This document shows positions 57,701 to 64,000 of a stretch of DNA of 64,000 nucleotides, in pieces. The translations under genes were made by a program, and so were the position numbers. The DNA comes from Streptomyces rishiriensis. GTDB lineage: Bacteria > Actinomycetota > Actinomycetes > Streptomycetales > Streptomycetaceae. The notes under the pieces are model-generated. The model was not told the origin of the DNA and made no database searches. It was given only the letters and a program-made list of their open reading frames with translations. The stretch spans positions 2,294,001 through 2,358,000 of the forward strand of contig NZ_JAUSWV010000002.1 of the NCBI RefSeq assembly GCF_030815485.1. The letters run 5' to 3'. Each line of letters starts with the position of its first letter. Positions within the stretch are counted from its first letter, which is position 1.

Positions 57701-57876
57701 CGCTGCGCTGGACCGCCACCGACCCGGCGACCGCCGACGCCCTGTCCGGGCACGCCGGCCTCATCGCCGACGAGGTGCTCGCCACGGACTTCGCCGAGGG
57801 CGAGGCGGACGACACGTACGGCGCCCCGTTCACCGACGACGGTCTGACGCTGACGTTCCGCCTGCGCAAGGCATAG
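54730..57876 (+). CDS. ileS: Isoleucyl-tRNA synthetase, type 2, with GXHH signature
   Basis: IleRS charges tRNA-Ile. The protein has 1048 residues from TTG 54730, which has GGAGG 7 nt upstream; ATG 54709 would lie in the loop of the sequestrator hairpin. The class I HIGH motif, normally HXGH, reads G60-A61-H62-H63 in PPTANGMPGAHH. KMSKS is K601-M-S-K604-H. The editing domain occupies about 200-400 and the anticodon-binding domain and C-terminal extension follow 640. The long type 2 form and GXHH variant are associated with natural, very high mupirocin resistance in actinobacteria. It is single-gene, T-box regulated, and ends at a strong hairpin. Confidence 0.95.
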   Translation: MNTQPQYRQVPAQVDLPALEHAVLDFWREQKIFAKSLEQSEGRPEWVFYEGPPTANGMPGAHHIEARVFKDVFPRFRTMRGYHVARKAGWDCHGLPVELAVEKELGFSGKQDIEAYGIAAFNDKCRESVLRHTDAFSELTTRMGYWVDLDDAYVTMDPEYIESVWWSLKEIFNKGLLVQDHRVAPWCPRCGTGLSDHELAQGYETVVDPSVYVRFPLTSGPLAGEAALLVWTTTPWTLVSNTAVAAHPEVPYVVATNGEEKLVVAEPLVAKALGEGWETTGQTFTGAEMERWTYQRPFELVEFPEPAHYVVNAEYVTTEDGTGLVHQSPAFGEDDLKVCRSYGLPVVNPVRPDGTFEESVPMVGGVFFKKADEKLTEDLQRRGLLFRHIPYEHSYPHCWRCHTALLYYAQPSWYIRTTAVKDRLLQENEKTNWFPDTVKHGRYGDWLDNNIDWALSRNRYWGTPLPIWRCEEDHLTVAGSRAELTELTGTDQSELDPHRPYIDAVTFACPHDGCGRTATRVPEVIDAWYDSGSMPFAQWGYPYKNKDLFESRYPAQFISEAIDQTRGWFYTLMAIGTLVFDKSSYENVVCLGHILAEDGRKMSKHLGNILQPIPLMDQHGADAVRWFMAAGGSPWAARRVGHNTIQEVVRKTLLTYWNTVAFQALYARTSGWAPSGADPAPADRPVLDRWLLSELHALTDQVTQALEAYDTQRAGKLLSAFVDDLSNWYVRRSRRRFWQGDKAALRTLHEVVETVTKLMAPLTPFITERVWQDLVVPVTPGAPDSVHLAAWPEADLSAIDPELSKQMVLVRRLVELGRATRAESGVKTRQPLKRALIAASGFGALDRELHGQITEELNVESLASLSEVGGSLVDTTAKANFRALGKRFGKRVQDVAKAVANADAAALSLALREGAASVEVDGETITLAPDEVIITETPREGWSVASDSGATVALDLEITEELRRAGLARDAIRLIQEARKNSGLDVADRIALRWTATDPATADALSGHAGLIADEVLATDFAEGEADDTYGAPFTDDGLTLTFRLRKA

Positions 57877-58016
57877 GCAGCGCGCGAGGGCCCGGTTCCC
57901 GCGAGGGGGCCGGGCCCTTGGCATGTCCAGCGGTGCGGGCGCCGGGCGGCTCCGCCGGGGGACTCAGGGCGGGCTCACGGCCGGGGCGCGCGCATGATCG
58001 CCGTCAACACGCGTAA

Positions 58017-58058
58017 AAAGGGCGGGACCCCGGATGGTGATCCGGGGTCCCGCCCTTT
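58017..58058. terminator. 19-bp bidirectional terminator between ileS and divIVA
   Basis: AAAGGGCGGGACCCCGGAT and its exact complement flank GGTG. Because the stem ends in AAA/TTT, both directions finish in a short U-run, the closest to a classical terminator in the window. Confidence 0.88.
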
Positions 58059-58093
58059 GAACGATGCCGACGCCTAAGGCGTACTACAGGCCG

Positions 58094-59380
58094 TCAGTTG
58101 TCGTCCTCGTCGATGAGGAAGCCACGCATCGGCGAGGGAGCCTGGCCCATCGGCGACGGGCCCTGCGGCCGCACCGGCGCCATCGGCTGGGTCATCGCCG
58201 GGGACATCTGCTGCTGCCCGCCGTAGGACGGACCGGCCGGGCTGGGAGCGCCCATGCCCGGGTTGCCGCCGTAGGACTGGCCACCTGCACCGGCCGGTGC
58301 CATGGAAGGCGCCGGGGACGGCGGCAGCGAGGCCGTGGCCGGAGTACGCGGCGGAGCGAGGGAGTCGTCGGCCTGGGTCTCCAGCTGTCGCAGCTGGGAC
58401 TCGAGGTACGACTTCAGACGCGTGCGGTACTCGCGCTCGAAGCCACGCAGGTCCTCGACCTTGCGCTCCAGCGTGGCGCGGGCGGACTCCAGGGAGCCCA
58501 TCGCGACGCGGTGCTTCTCCTGCGCGTCCCGCTCCAGGGCGTCGGCCTTGGCACGGGCGTCCCGCTCGAGACCCTCGGCACGCGAACGCGCCTCACCGAC
58601 GATCTTGTTGGCCTCGGAACGGGCCTCGGCGATCGCCTGGTCGGCGGTCTGCTGGGCCAGCGACAGGACACGGGCGGCGCTGTCGCCACCGGGACCCTGA
58701 CCGGGGCCGCCCATCGGACCACCCATGGGGCCGCCCATCGGGCCACCCATCTGCTGCTGCATGGGGTTCTGGCCCATCGGGCCACCCATCTGCTGCTGCA
58801 TAGGGTTCTGACCCATCGGACCCTGGCCCATCGGGCCCTGACCCATGGGGCCCTGGCCCATCGGACCCTGACCCTGCGGGCCACCCTGGCCGCCGTTGGG
58901 GCCGGCGGGCAGCTGCGGCGCACCGCTCGGCAGCTGGGGCGGGCCACCCATGGGGCCACCCATCTGCTGCTGCGGCGGGCCCGATATGCCGGCGGGCACC
59001 GGAGCGCCCGGGCCTCGCATGCCCTGCGGAGGCATCCCCTGCTGGGGCATGCCCTGCTGCTGCATACCGCCCTGCTGCTGCATGCCGCCCTGCTGCATGC
59101 CGCCTTGCTGCATACCGCCCTGCTGCATGCCGCCCTGCTGGGGCATGCCACCCTGCTGCTGGTCCTGTTCGGGCGGCTTGCGCATGTTCTGCTGGTTCTG
59201 GGCAGCAGCGCGCGTGGCCGCGGCCAGTTTGGCCCGCAGGTCCTCGTTCTCACGAAGCAGGCGGGTCAGTTCGGCTTCGACCTCATCGAGGAAGGCATCG
59301 ACCTCGTCCTCGTCATAGCCTTCTCGGAGGCGGACGGTCGTGAACTGCTTGTTCCGCACGTCCTCGGGGGTCAACGGCAT
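58094..59380 (-). CDS. divIVA: DivIVA polar growth protein (Wag31 type)
   Basis: DivIVA marks hyphal tips and directs polar wall growth in Streptomyces, where it is essential. The 428 residues start with the membrane-binding DivIVA domain ([35 protein letters not shown], residues 1-60). Next comes a Gln/Gly/Met/Pro-rich linker of tandem repeats (GGMQQ, MGQGP, MGGP; about 70-225), a long coiled coil (about 235-330), and a Pro-rich tail ending [16 protein letters not shown] lies 4 nt before ATG 59380. Confidence 0.97.
   Translation of the reverse strand: MPLTPEDVRNKQFTTVRLREGYDEDEVDAFLDEVEAELTRLLRENEDLRAKLAAATRAAAQNQQNMRKPPEQDQQQGGMPQQGGMQQGGMQQGGMQQGGMQQQGGMQQQGMPQQGMPPQGMRGPGAPVPAGISGPPQQQMGGPMGGPPQLPSGAPQLPAGPNGGQGGPQGQGPMGQGPMGQGPMGQGPMGQNPMQQQMGGPMGQNPMQQQMGGPMGGPMGGPMGGPGQGPGGDSAARVLSLAQQTADQAIAEARSEANKIVGEARSRAEGLERDARAKADALERDAQEKHRVAMGSLESARATLERKVEDLRGFEREYRTRLKSYLESQLRQLETQADDSLAPPRTPATASLPPSPAPSMAPAGAGGQSYGGNPGMGAPSPAGPSYGGQQQMSPAMTQPMAPVRPQGPSPMGQAPSPMRGFLIDEDDN
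58690..59155. repeat. Short tandem repeats encoding the DivIVA linker
   Basis: Two arrays stand out. At about 58720-58870, 15-30-bp units encode MGGP, MGQGP and MGQNPMQQQ. At about 59030-59155, 18-24-bp units encode GGMQQ. Units vary by single bases and can expand or contract in frame. Confidence 0.8.
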
Positions 59381-59432
59381 CTCTTCACCTCAACGTAGTC
59401 GTCGGCATCGGCAAGACGGTAGTTCACATCGC

Positions 59433-59717
59433 TCACAGCCGGCTCACGATCGAGATCAGGATGTAGACGATGATCATCAGTACGAAGAAGGACAGGTCGA
59501 GCGCCACGCCCCCGAGACGCAACGGCGGGATGACCCGCCGCAGAAGCTTGAGCGGTGGATCGGTGACAGTGTAGGTGGCCTCCAGAACGACCACCATCGC
59601 CTTGCCGGGCTGCCATGAGCGGGCGAACTGGAAGACGTAGTCCATGACCAACCGGAAGATGAGCACGATGAGGAAGACCATCAGCGCGATGTAGACGACA
59701 TCCAGGACCACGCTCAT
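59433..59717 (-). CDS. YggT-family membrane protein
   Basis: The 94-residue protein has two long hydrophobic helices (about 4-28 and 70-92) flanking VTDPPLKLLRRVIPPLRLGGVALDLS, the YggT signature. It always sits in the division cluster between sepF and divIVA in Gram-positives. A role in division or osmotic tolerance is suspected but undefined. Confidence 0.92.
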   Translation of the reverse strand: MSVVLDVVYIALMVFLIVLIFRLVMDYVFQFARSWQPGKAMVVVLEATYTVTDPPLKLLRRVIPPLRLGGVALDLSFFVLMIIVYILISIVSRL

Positions 59718-59779
59718 GTTCGGTGCTTCCCTCTCCCCTGTTCCATGCTTCTCTGTACTGCCGTTTCCGGACCTGCGTC

Positions 59780-60421
59780 TCAGCTCTGGTTGAAGAACCC
59801 GCCCTCTGCGATGCGGGCCTTGTCCTCCGCCGTGACATCGACGTTAGCAGGCGACAACAGGAACACCTTCTGCGTCACCCGCTCGATGCTGCCGTGAAGA
59901 CCAAACACCAAACCGGCCGCAAAGTCGACAAGTCGCTTCGCGTCTGTGTCATCCATCTCCGTCAGATTCATGATCACCGGGGTGCCCTCACGGAAGTGTT
60001 CCCCGATGGTACGGGCCTCGTTGTAGGTCCGGGGGTGAAGTGTGGTGATCCGGTACGGCTCTCGTTCCGACACGACCTTGGGCATGATCACCGGTGCGTT
60101 CTTCTCCAGGGACTGACGTTCTTGTGTGATGGATGCCACGGGCGCGATCCGCGCCGGGCGTCCGGATTCCGCGCCCAGCGAAGCGGAACGAGCCACCGGC
60201 TCACGCGGCGCCGGCGGCTGCACGATTCGCACCTCTTCGTCCCTTTGGGACTGATGCGTACCATGTGACTGGTGAGACGGCTCATGTCGCCGGTGGTCCC
60301 GCTCGGGCTCCGGGTCGAGCTCGGGTTCGAAGTCGTCGTCGGGGTCGAATCCCCGGCCGTCGTACCCATCGTCCTCCACGAGGCCGAGGTAGACCGCCAT
60401 CTTGCGCATCGCGCCGGCCAT
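59780..60421 (-). CDS. sepF: SepF cell division protein
   Basis: SepF tethers FtsZ to the membrane. The 213 residues begin with the amphipathic anchor [17 protein letters not shown], then an acidic/Arg-rich linker, and the conserved DUF552 domain with [54 protein letters not shown] and [18 protein letters not shown] lies 8 nt before ATG 60421, so the longer frame is rejected. It follows yggS by 128 nt. Confidence 0.95.
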   Translation of the reverse strand: MAGAMRKMAVYLGLVEDDGYDGRGFDPDDDFEPELDPEPERDHRRHEPSHQSHGTHQSQRDEEVRIVQPPAPREPVARSASLGAESGRPARIAPVASITQERQSLEKNAPVIMPKVVSEREPYRITTLHPRTYNEARTIGEHFREGTPVIMNLTEMDDTDAKRLVDFAAGLVFGLHGSIERVTQKVFLLSPANVDVTAEDKARIAEGGFFNQS

Positions 60422-60549
60422 TCTCTGAGTCCTCCGCTCTGTGGTGGATCGACTTTCAACTGCCAAGTCCCGCGATCCACGTGGCCCTTGTGTCCGCCCT
60501 TCGGCGGTAATGACCATATTTTCTACTGTGGTCCGACTTCCTGGCGACG

Positions 60550-61269
60550 TTACCCGAGCCTGGGGCGGACTCCGAGTACCGCAGTGCCGACGCGTACATG
60601 TGTCGCTCCGGCCGCCACGGCGTCCTCGAGATCCGCACTCATCCCTGCCGACACCATGTTCGCAGCCGGATGGGCTCGGCGCAGGTCAGTCGACAAATCC
60701 ATCAACCGCCCGAAGGCCTCGCGTTGGCGCCCGGCGTACTCCCCGGTCAGAGGTGCGACGGTCATCAGTCCGTCAAGGCGCAGCCCCGGCGACCCGGCGA
60801 CCTGAGCGGCCAACTCCTCGACGCCGCCCGGGGCCACCCCGCCCCGCTCACCCCGCTCGCTCGCCCCGGCGTCGAGCGCCACCTGCAGCAGACAGCCCAC
60901 CTCGCGCCCGGCCCGCACGGCCTCCTTGGACAGGGCCGTCACCAGCCTGGCCCGGTCGACGGACTGCACCACGTCCGCGTAACCGACCACGGAGCGCACC
61001 TTGTTGGTCTGCAGCTGGCCGACGAAGTGCCATCGCAGCGGCAGTTCGGCGCACTCGGCCGCCTTGGGCGCGGCGTCCTGGTCCTTGTTCTCGGCGACAT
61101 GGCGCACACCGAGTTCCGACAGGAGCCGGACATCGCCCGCCGGGTAGGTCTTGGTGACCACGATCAGGGTCACCTCCTCCCGCGCACGGCCCGCGGCCGC
61201 GCATGCGGCGGCGATCCGCTCCTCCACTTTCGCCAGGTTTGCGGCGAGTTCACGCTTACGGTCCGTCAT
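60550..61269 (-). CDS. YggS/PROSC-family PLP homeostasis protein
   Basis: The 239-residue protein binds pyridoxal phosphate and buffers it; no catalytic activity is established for the family. It shows the PLP lysine in [39 protein letters not shown] and [24 protein letters not shown]. It lies 6 nt after pgeF in the division cluster, a widely conserved order. Confidence 0.95.
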   Translation of the reverse strand: MTDRKRELAANLAKVEERIAAACAAAGRAREEVTLIVVTKTYPAGDVRLLSELGVRHVAENKDQDAAPKAAECAELPLRWHFVGQLQTNKVRSVVGYADVVQSVDRARLVTALSKEAVRAGREVGCLLQVALDAGASERGERGGVAPGGVEELAAQVAGSPGLRLDGLMTVAPLTGEYAGRQREAFGRLMDLSTDLRRAHPAANMVSAGMSADLEDAVAAGATHVRVGTAVLGVRPRLG

Positions 61270-61275
61270 GCCCTA

Positions 61276-62004
61276 TCAGTCCAGCCAGACATATCCCGCG
61301 AGTCGCCCCGTGGAGCGGTCGCGGCGGTACGAGAAGTGATCGTTCGACTCCCGTGTGCACACCGGCGACCGCTCCCGGTCGCGCACCCCGAGCCGATCGA
61401 GCTGCGCGTGCACCCCGGCGACCACGTCGACGGCGGGAGTGCCCCAGCTCGTCTCGGCGCTCGCCGCCGGCTCGACGGCGGCCACCTCGGCGCGCATCCC
61501 CTCCGGCACTTCGTAGCACCGCCCGCACACGGCGGGTCCGGTGCGGGCGACGATCCGGGAGGGGTCCGCGCCGAGCGACTCCATCGCGTCGATCGCGGCG
61601 GGCACGATCCCCTTGACCATGCCGGGCCGCCCGGCGTGAGCGGCCGCGACCACCCCGGCGACGGGGTCGGCGAGCAGGACGGGCACACAGTCCGCCGTCA
61701 GCACGGCGAGGGCGAGTCCCCGGGTCGCGGTCGCCAGTCCGTCGACCGGTGGGGTGAGCCGGGTGGTCCACGGTCCGTCGACCTCGGCGACGTCGTTGCC
61801 GTGCACCTGGTTCATCCAGACGACCAGGCCGGGGTCGAGACCCAGCGACTTGGCCGCCAGTTCACGATTGGCGCGTACGGCGTCGGGGTCGTCGCCGACC
61901 GCTCCGCCGAGGTTGAGCTCCTCATACGGAGCGGCGCTCACCCCGCCCCACCGGTCGGTGAAGGCGAAGTGCGCGCCGCTCACGCTCTCGCGCTGTCCTA
62001 TCAC
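61276..62004 (-). CDS. pgeF: PgeF/YfiH-type polyphenol oxidase-like protein
   Basis: The 242 residues belong to the DUF152/laccase-domain family. E. coli members edit L-Ser/D-Ala errors in peptidoglycan precursors, and others act as purine nucleoside phosphorylases. The metal or active-site residues are in [21 protein letters not shown] and [16 protein letters not shown], with Cys in [14 protein letters not shown] 62004 overlaps the ftsZ stop by 4 nt, fitting a wall-linked function. Confidence 0.9.
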   Translation of the reverse strand: MIGQRESVSGAHFAFTDRWGGVSAAPYEELNLGGAVGDDPDAVRANRELAAKSLGLDPGLVVWMNQVHGNDVAEVDGPWTTRLTPPVDGLATATRGLALAVLTADCVPVLLADPVAGVVAAAHAGRPGMVKGIVPAAIDAMESLGADPSRIVARTGPAVCGRCYEVPEGMRAEVAAVEPAASAETSWGTPAVDVVAGVHAQLDRLGVRDRERSPVCTRESNDHFSYRRDRSTGRLAGYVWLD

Positions 62005-63197
62005 TTCAGGAAGTCCGGCACGTCCAGTTCCTCGGCCGCGCTGTCCGAGTAGGACCGCGACGGCGGCACCGGCGGCGAGACCGGAAGGTCTGCAACCGGC
62101 TCGGGCGCCGGCTGCGGGTCCTCCTTGGGAGTCACGCTGCCGAGCGAGCCGAAGGACGGCCGGCTCTCGGGCTGCCGTACCGGAGTGGGCTCCTCGCGGC
62201 GCGCCGAGGACGAGGACGAACCCATGACGGTCTCCCGGCGGGCCGGGGGCTGGCCCCCGTCGAAGCCGGCCGCGATGACGGTGACCCGGACCTCGTCGCC
62301 GAGGGCGTCGTCGATGACCGCGCCGAAGATGATGTTGGCCTCGGGGTGCGCGGCCTCGCTGACCAGCTGGGCGGCTTCGTTGATCTCGAACAGGCCGAGG
62401 TCGGAGCCGCCGGAGATGGAGAGCAGGACGCCCCGGGCGCCGTCGATGGAGGCCTCCAGGAGCGGCGAGGAGATCGCCATCTCGGCGGCGGCCACCGCGC
62501 GGTCGTCGCCGCGGGCCGAGCCGATGCCCATGAGGGCCGAACCGGCCTCGGACATGACCGACTTGACGTCGGCGAAGTCGAGGTTGATCAGACCGGGGGT
62601 GGTGATGAGGTCGGTGATGCCCTGGACGCCGGAGAGCAGGACCTGGTCGGCCGACTTGAAGGCGTCCAGGACCGAGACCTGGCGGTCCGAGATGGACAGC
62701 AGCCGGTCGTTGGGGATGACGATGAGGGTGTCGACCTCTTCACGGAGTTCGGCGATGCCGTCCTCGGCCTGGTTGGCGCGGCGCCGGCCCTCGAAGGTGA
62801 AGGGGCGGGTGACCACGCCGATGGTGAGGGCGCCGAGGTTGCGCGCGATGTTGGCCACGACGGGCGCGCCGCCGGTGCCGGTGCCGCCACCCTCGCCGGC
62901 CGTGACGAAGACCATGTCGGCCCCCTTGAGGACCTCCTCGATCTCCTCGCGGTGGTCCTCGGCGGCCTTGCGGCCCACGGCCGGGTTGGCGCCGGCGCCG
63001 AGTCCGCGCGTGAGTTCACGGCCGACGTCGAGCTTGACGTCGGCGTCGCTCATCAACAGCGCCTGCGCGTCGGTGTTGATGGCGATGAACTCGACGCCCT
63101 TGAGACCGACCTCGATCATCCGGTTGATGGCATTGACACCACCGCCGCCGACACCGATGACTTTGATGACTGCGAGGTAGTTCTGCGGTGCTGCCAC
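62001..63197 (-). CDS. ftsZ: Cell division GTPase FtsZ
   Basis: FtsZ polymerises to form division and sporulation septa. The 398 residues contain [17 protein letters not shown], the tubulin signature [13 protein letters not shown], the T7 loop region [11 protein letters not shown] with catalytic Asp, and a C-terminal peptide ending ELDVPDFLK that binds SepF and others. GTG 63197 has GAGAGG 8 nt upstream. It is preceded by a 277-bp promoter region. Confidence 0.98.
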   Translation of the reverse strand: MAAPQNYLAVIKVIGVGGGGVNAINRMIEVGLKGVEFIAINTDAQALLMSDADVKLDVGRELTRGLGAGANPAVGRKAAEDHREEIEEVLKGADMVFVTAGEGGGTGTGGAPVVANIARNLGALTIGVVTRPFTFEGRRRANQAEDGIAELREEVDTLIVIPNDRLLSISDRQVSVLDAFKSADQVLLSGVQGITDLITTPGLINLDFADVKSVMSEAGSALMGIGSARGDDRAVAAAEMAISSPLLEASIDGARGVLLSISGGSDLGLFEINEAAQLVSEAAHPEANIIFGAVIDDALGDEVRVTVIAAGFDGGQPPARRETVMGSSSSSARREEPTPVRQPESRPSFGSLGSVTPKEDPQPAPEPVADLPVSPPVPPSRSYSDSAAEELDVPDFLK

Positions 63198-63293
63198 GTC
63201 GAAGGCCTCTCGCCTCGAGTTACGTGTCGTCGCCTCGCAGGTGATGCGATCCGACGACTGATGCCGAATGGGACGGTCCGTTTCGCCGACCCG

Positions 63294-63318
63294 AACCCTA
63301 ACGCTGAAGTTTAGGGTT
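63294..63318. promoter_or_regulatory. AACCCTAA/TTAGGGTT inverted repeat upstream of ftsZ
   Basis: Perfect 8-bp arms with a 9-nt spacer lie 97-121 nt upstream of the ftsZ start, within the region expected to hold the multiple ftsZ promoters known in Streptomyces. It may be an operator or a leader hairpin. I do not recognise the binding protein. Confidence 0.4.
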
Positions 63319-63474
63319 ACCAGTGTGAGTGTTCCTTGGAGTCTTCTGAACAGGACACTAAGTCGACACGTGGCGCCCGTTCAACGAACACGCCGAACCT
63401 CCCGTTTTTCTTTTCACCCTATGTGATCAGGCGTGTCACTGCCCAACCAGGGTGGTGGCCTGCGCGGATGTGCG

Positions 63475-64000
63475 TCAACTCCCCGCTGACGCGGGGGCGG
63501 TGGGCGCGCTGACATCGAAGTGCCGGGCGGCCGGGGCGGCTTTCATGAGTGCGGTGAGTGTGCGACCCTTCGCCGCGGCCTTCTCGGCGCTCCCCCACGC
63601 GACCGTGCGGCCGCCGCTCAACTCCAGCGAGATGTCGTCGTAGGAACGGACCTTGACGACCCGGGTCGCCCGCGCGACGCCGGCGGGCAGGGAACCGGCG
63701 GCCCTCACCGCCTCCCGCACCAGCCGGGCCTCGCCGAACCGGCGCAGGCTCGCGGCGGCCGAACGGGACGAGGAAGCGGCCATTTCGAGCAGCGGAACGC
63801 CTTTCGGGGCCTCGGAAACCGTGGCGAAACTGACGCCTTCGTCGTCCACTTCCACGAACTTCGACCCCTTTCGGACAAGCAGAACCGGCGTACGCTCTGT
63901 CACTTTCAGGCCGATTCCATGGGGCCACGAACGCTCCACGTCGACCGAGTGGATCCGGGGCAGTTCGCTGCGCAGCCGGGCCTCGATCGCGTCGGTGTCG
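63475..64000 (-). CDS. ftsQ: FtsQ/DivIB division protein, C-terminal 175 codons, cut by window edge
   Basis: The frame runs unbroken from the right edge to TGA 63475. Visible segments include DTDAIEARLRSELPRIHSV, VERSWPHGIGLKVTERTPVLL and the FtsQ beta domain (YDDISLELSGGRTVAWGS). FtsQ sits in the membrane and joins FtsL and DivIC in the divisome. The N-terminal cytoplasmic part, membrane helix and POTRA start lie outside the window. It is immediately upstream of ftsZ, the standard order. Confidence 0.93.
   Translation of the reverse strand, partial: DTDAIEARLRSELPRIHSVDVERSWPHGIGLKVTERTPVLLVRKGSKFVEVDDEGVSFATVSEAPKGVPLLEMAASSSRSAAASLRRFGEARLVREAVRAAGSLPAGVARATRVVKVRSYDDISLELSGGRTVAWGSAEKAAAKGRTLTALMKAAPAARHFDVSAPTAPASAGS

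Noticed and set aside
52999..57924. A 1641-codon minus-strand frame extending across ileS
   Set aside because: Only the part below 54117 matches a protein family; the rest is antisense to ileS and its T-box.
58690..59155. CRISPR-like repeat array
   Set aside because: Units are 15-30 bp, imperfect, in frame, without unique spacers, and encode the DivIVA linker.

Overview
The window is chromosomal core DNA from a Streptomyces. The GC content is very high, GTG, ATG and TTG starts alternate, and many genes are joined by 4-nt GTGA/ATGA overlaps. The order gltB, trpA-trpB-trpM-trpC, trpE, his genes, dnaE, phoD, lspA, ileS, divIVA, sepF, ftsZ, ftsQ matches the conserved core of Streptomyces chromosomes (S. 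coelicolor type). I see no rRNA, tRNA, CRISPR array, insertion sequence or prophage.

Layout. 1-3752 (-): glutamate synthase large subunit gltB, cut by the left edge. 4134-4865 (-): VIT/CCC1-type metal transporter. 5154-13151 (+): seven overlapping genes encoding four different DraG-fold ADP-ribosylglycohydrolase paralogues, a ribokinase-like kinase, a class III CoA-transferase and a CitE-like CoA lyase. This is the least explained block and the best candidate for an undescribed pathway. 13229-22409 (-): lgt, a DsbA-like protein, trpA-trpB-trpM-trpC, three small membrane proteins, trpE and hisI. 23551-29290 (-): hisF, a RidA protein, priA (a bifunctional HisA/TrpF, which accounts for the missing trpF), hisH, a 54-aa membrane protein, hisB, hisC and hisD. 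29459-33491 (+): a beta-helix-like membrane protein, an unknown protein, a LON-domain protein and YbaK. 33595-37550 (-): a membrane protein, an ABC-2 exporter whose ATPase carries a frameshift, and a NYN-domain protein. 38031-41570 (-): dnaE. 41786-46555 (+): DUF2252 protein, membrane protein, DsbA-like protein and the Tat-exported phosphatase PhoD. 46580-52931: a hydrolase, an MscS channel, an SDR, a Na+/H+ antiporter, a GNAT, an RluD-type pseudouridine synthase and lspA. 52999-54117 (-): a TraR/DksA zinc-finger protein with a histone H1-like Lys/Ala-rich arm. 54414-57876 (+): a T-box leader and ileS. 58094-64000 (-): the polar-growth and division cluster divIVA, yggT, sepF, yggS, pgeF, ftsZ, ftsQ (partial).

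How it fits together. The window holds amino-acid biosynthesis (Glu, Trp, His, with PriA serving both Trp and His), envelope and redox functions (Lgt, LspA, two membrane-anchored DsbA-like proteins, PhoD), replication (DnaE), translation (IleRS, YbaK, RluD) and cell division. Convergent transcription units are separated by long, nearly perfect GC hairpins without U-tracts.

Most notable observations: (1) the DraG x4/kinase/CoA-transferase/CitE operon; (2) an IleRS whose HIGH signature is rearranged to G-A-H-H, a variant linked to extreme mupirocin resistance, under a translational T-box whose sequestrator hairpin implies a TTG start; (3) a +1 frameshift near the 3' end of the ABC ATPase; (4) the H1-tail/DksA fusion; (5) candidate operators upstream of gltB, the VIT gene, hisD and ftsZ.
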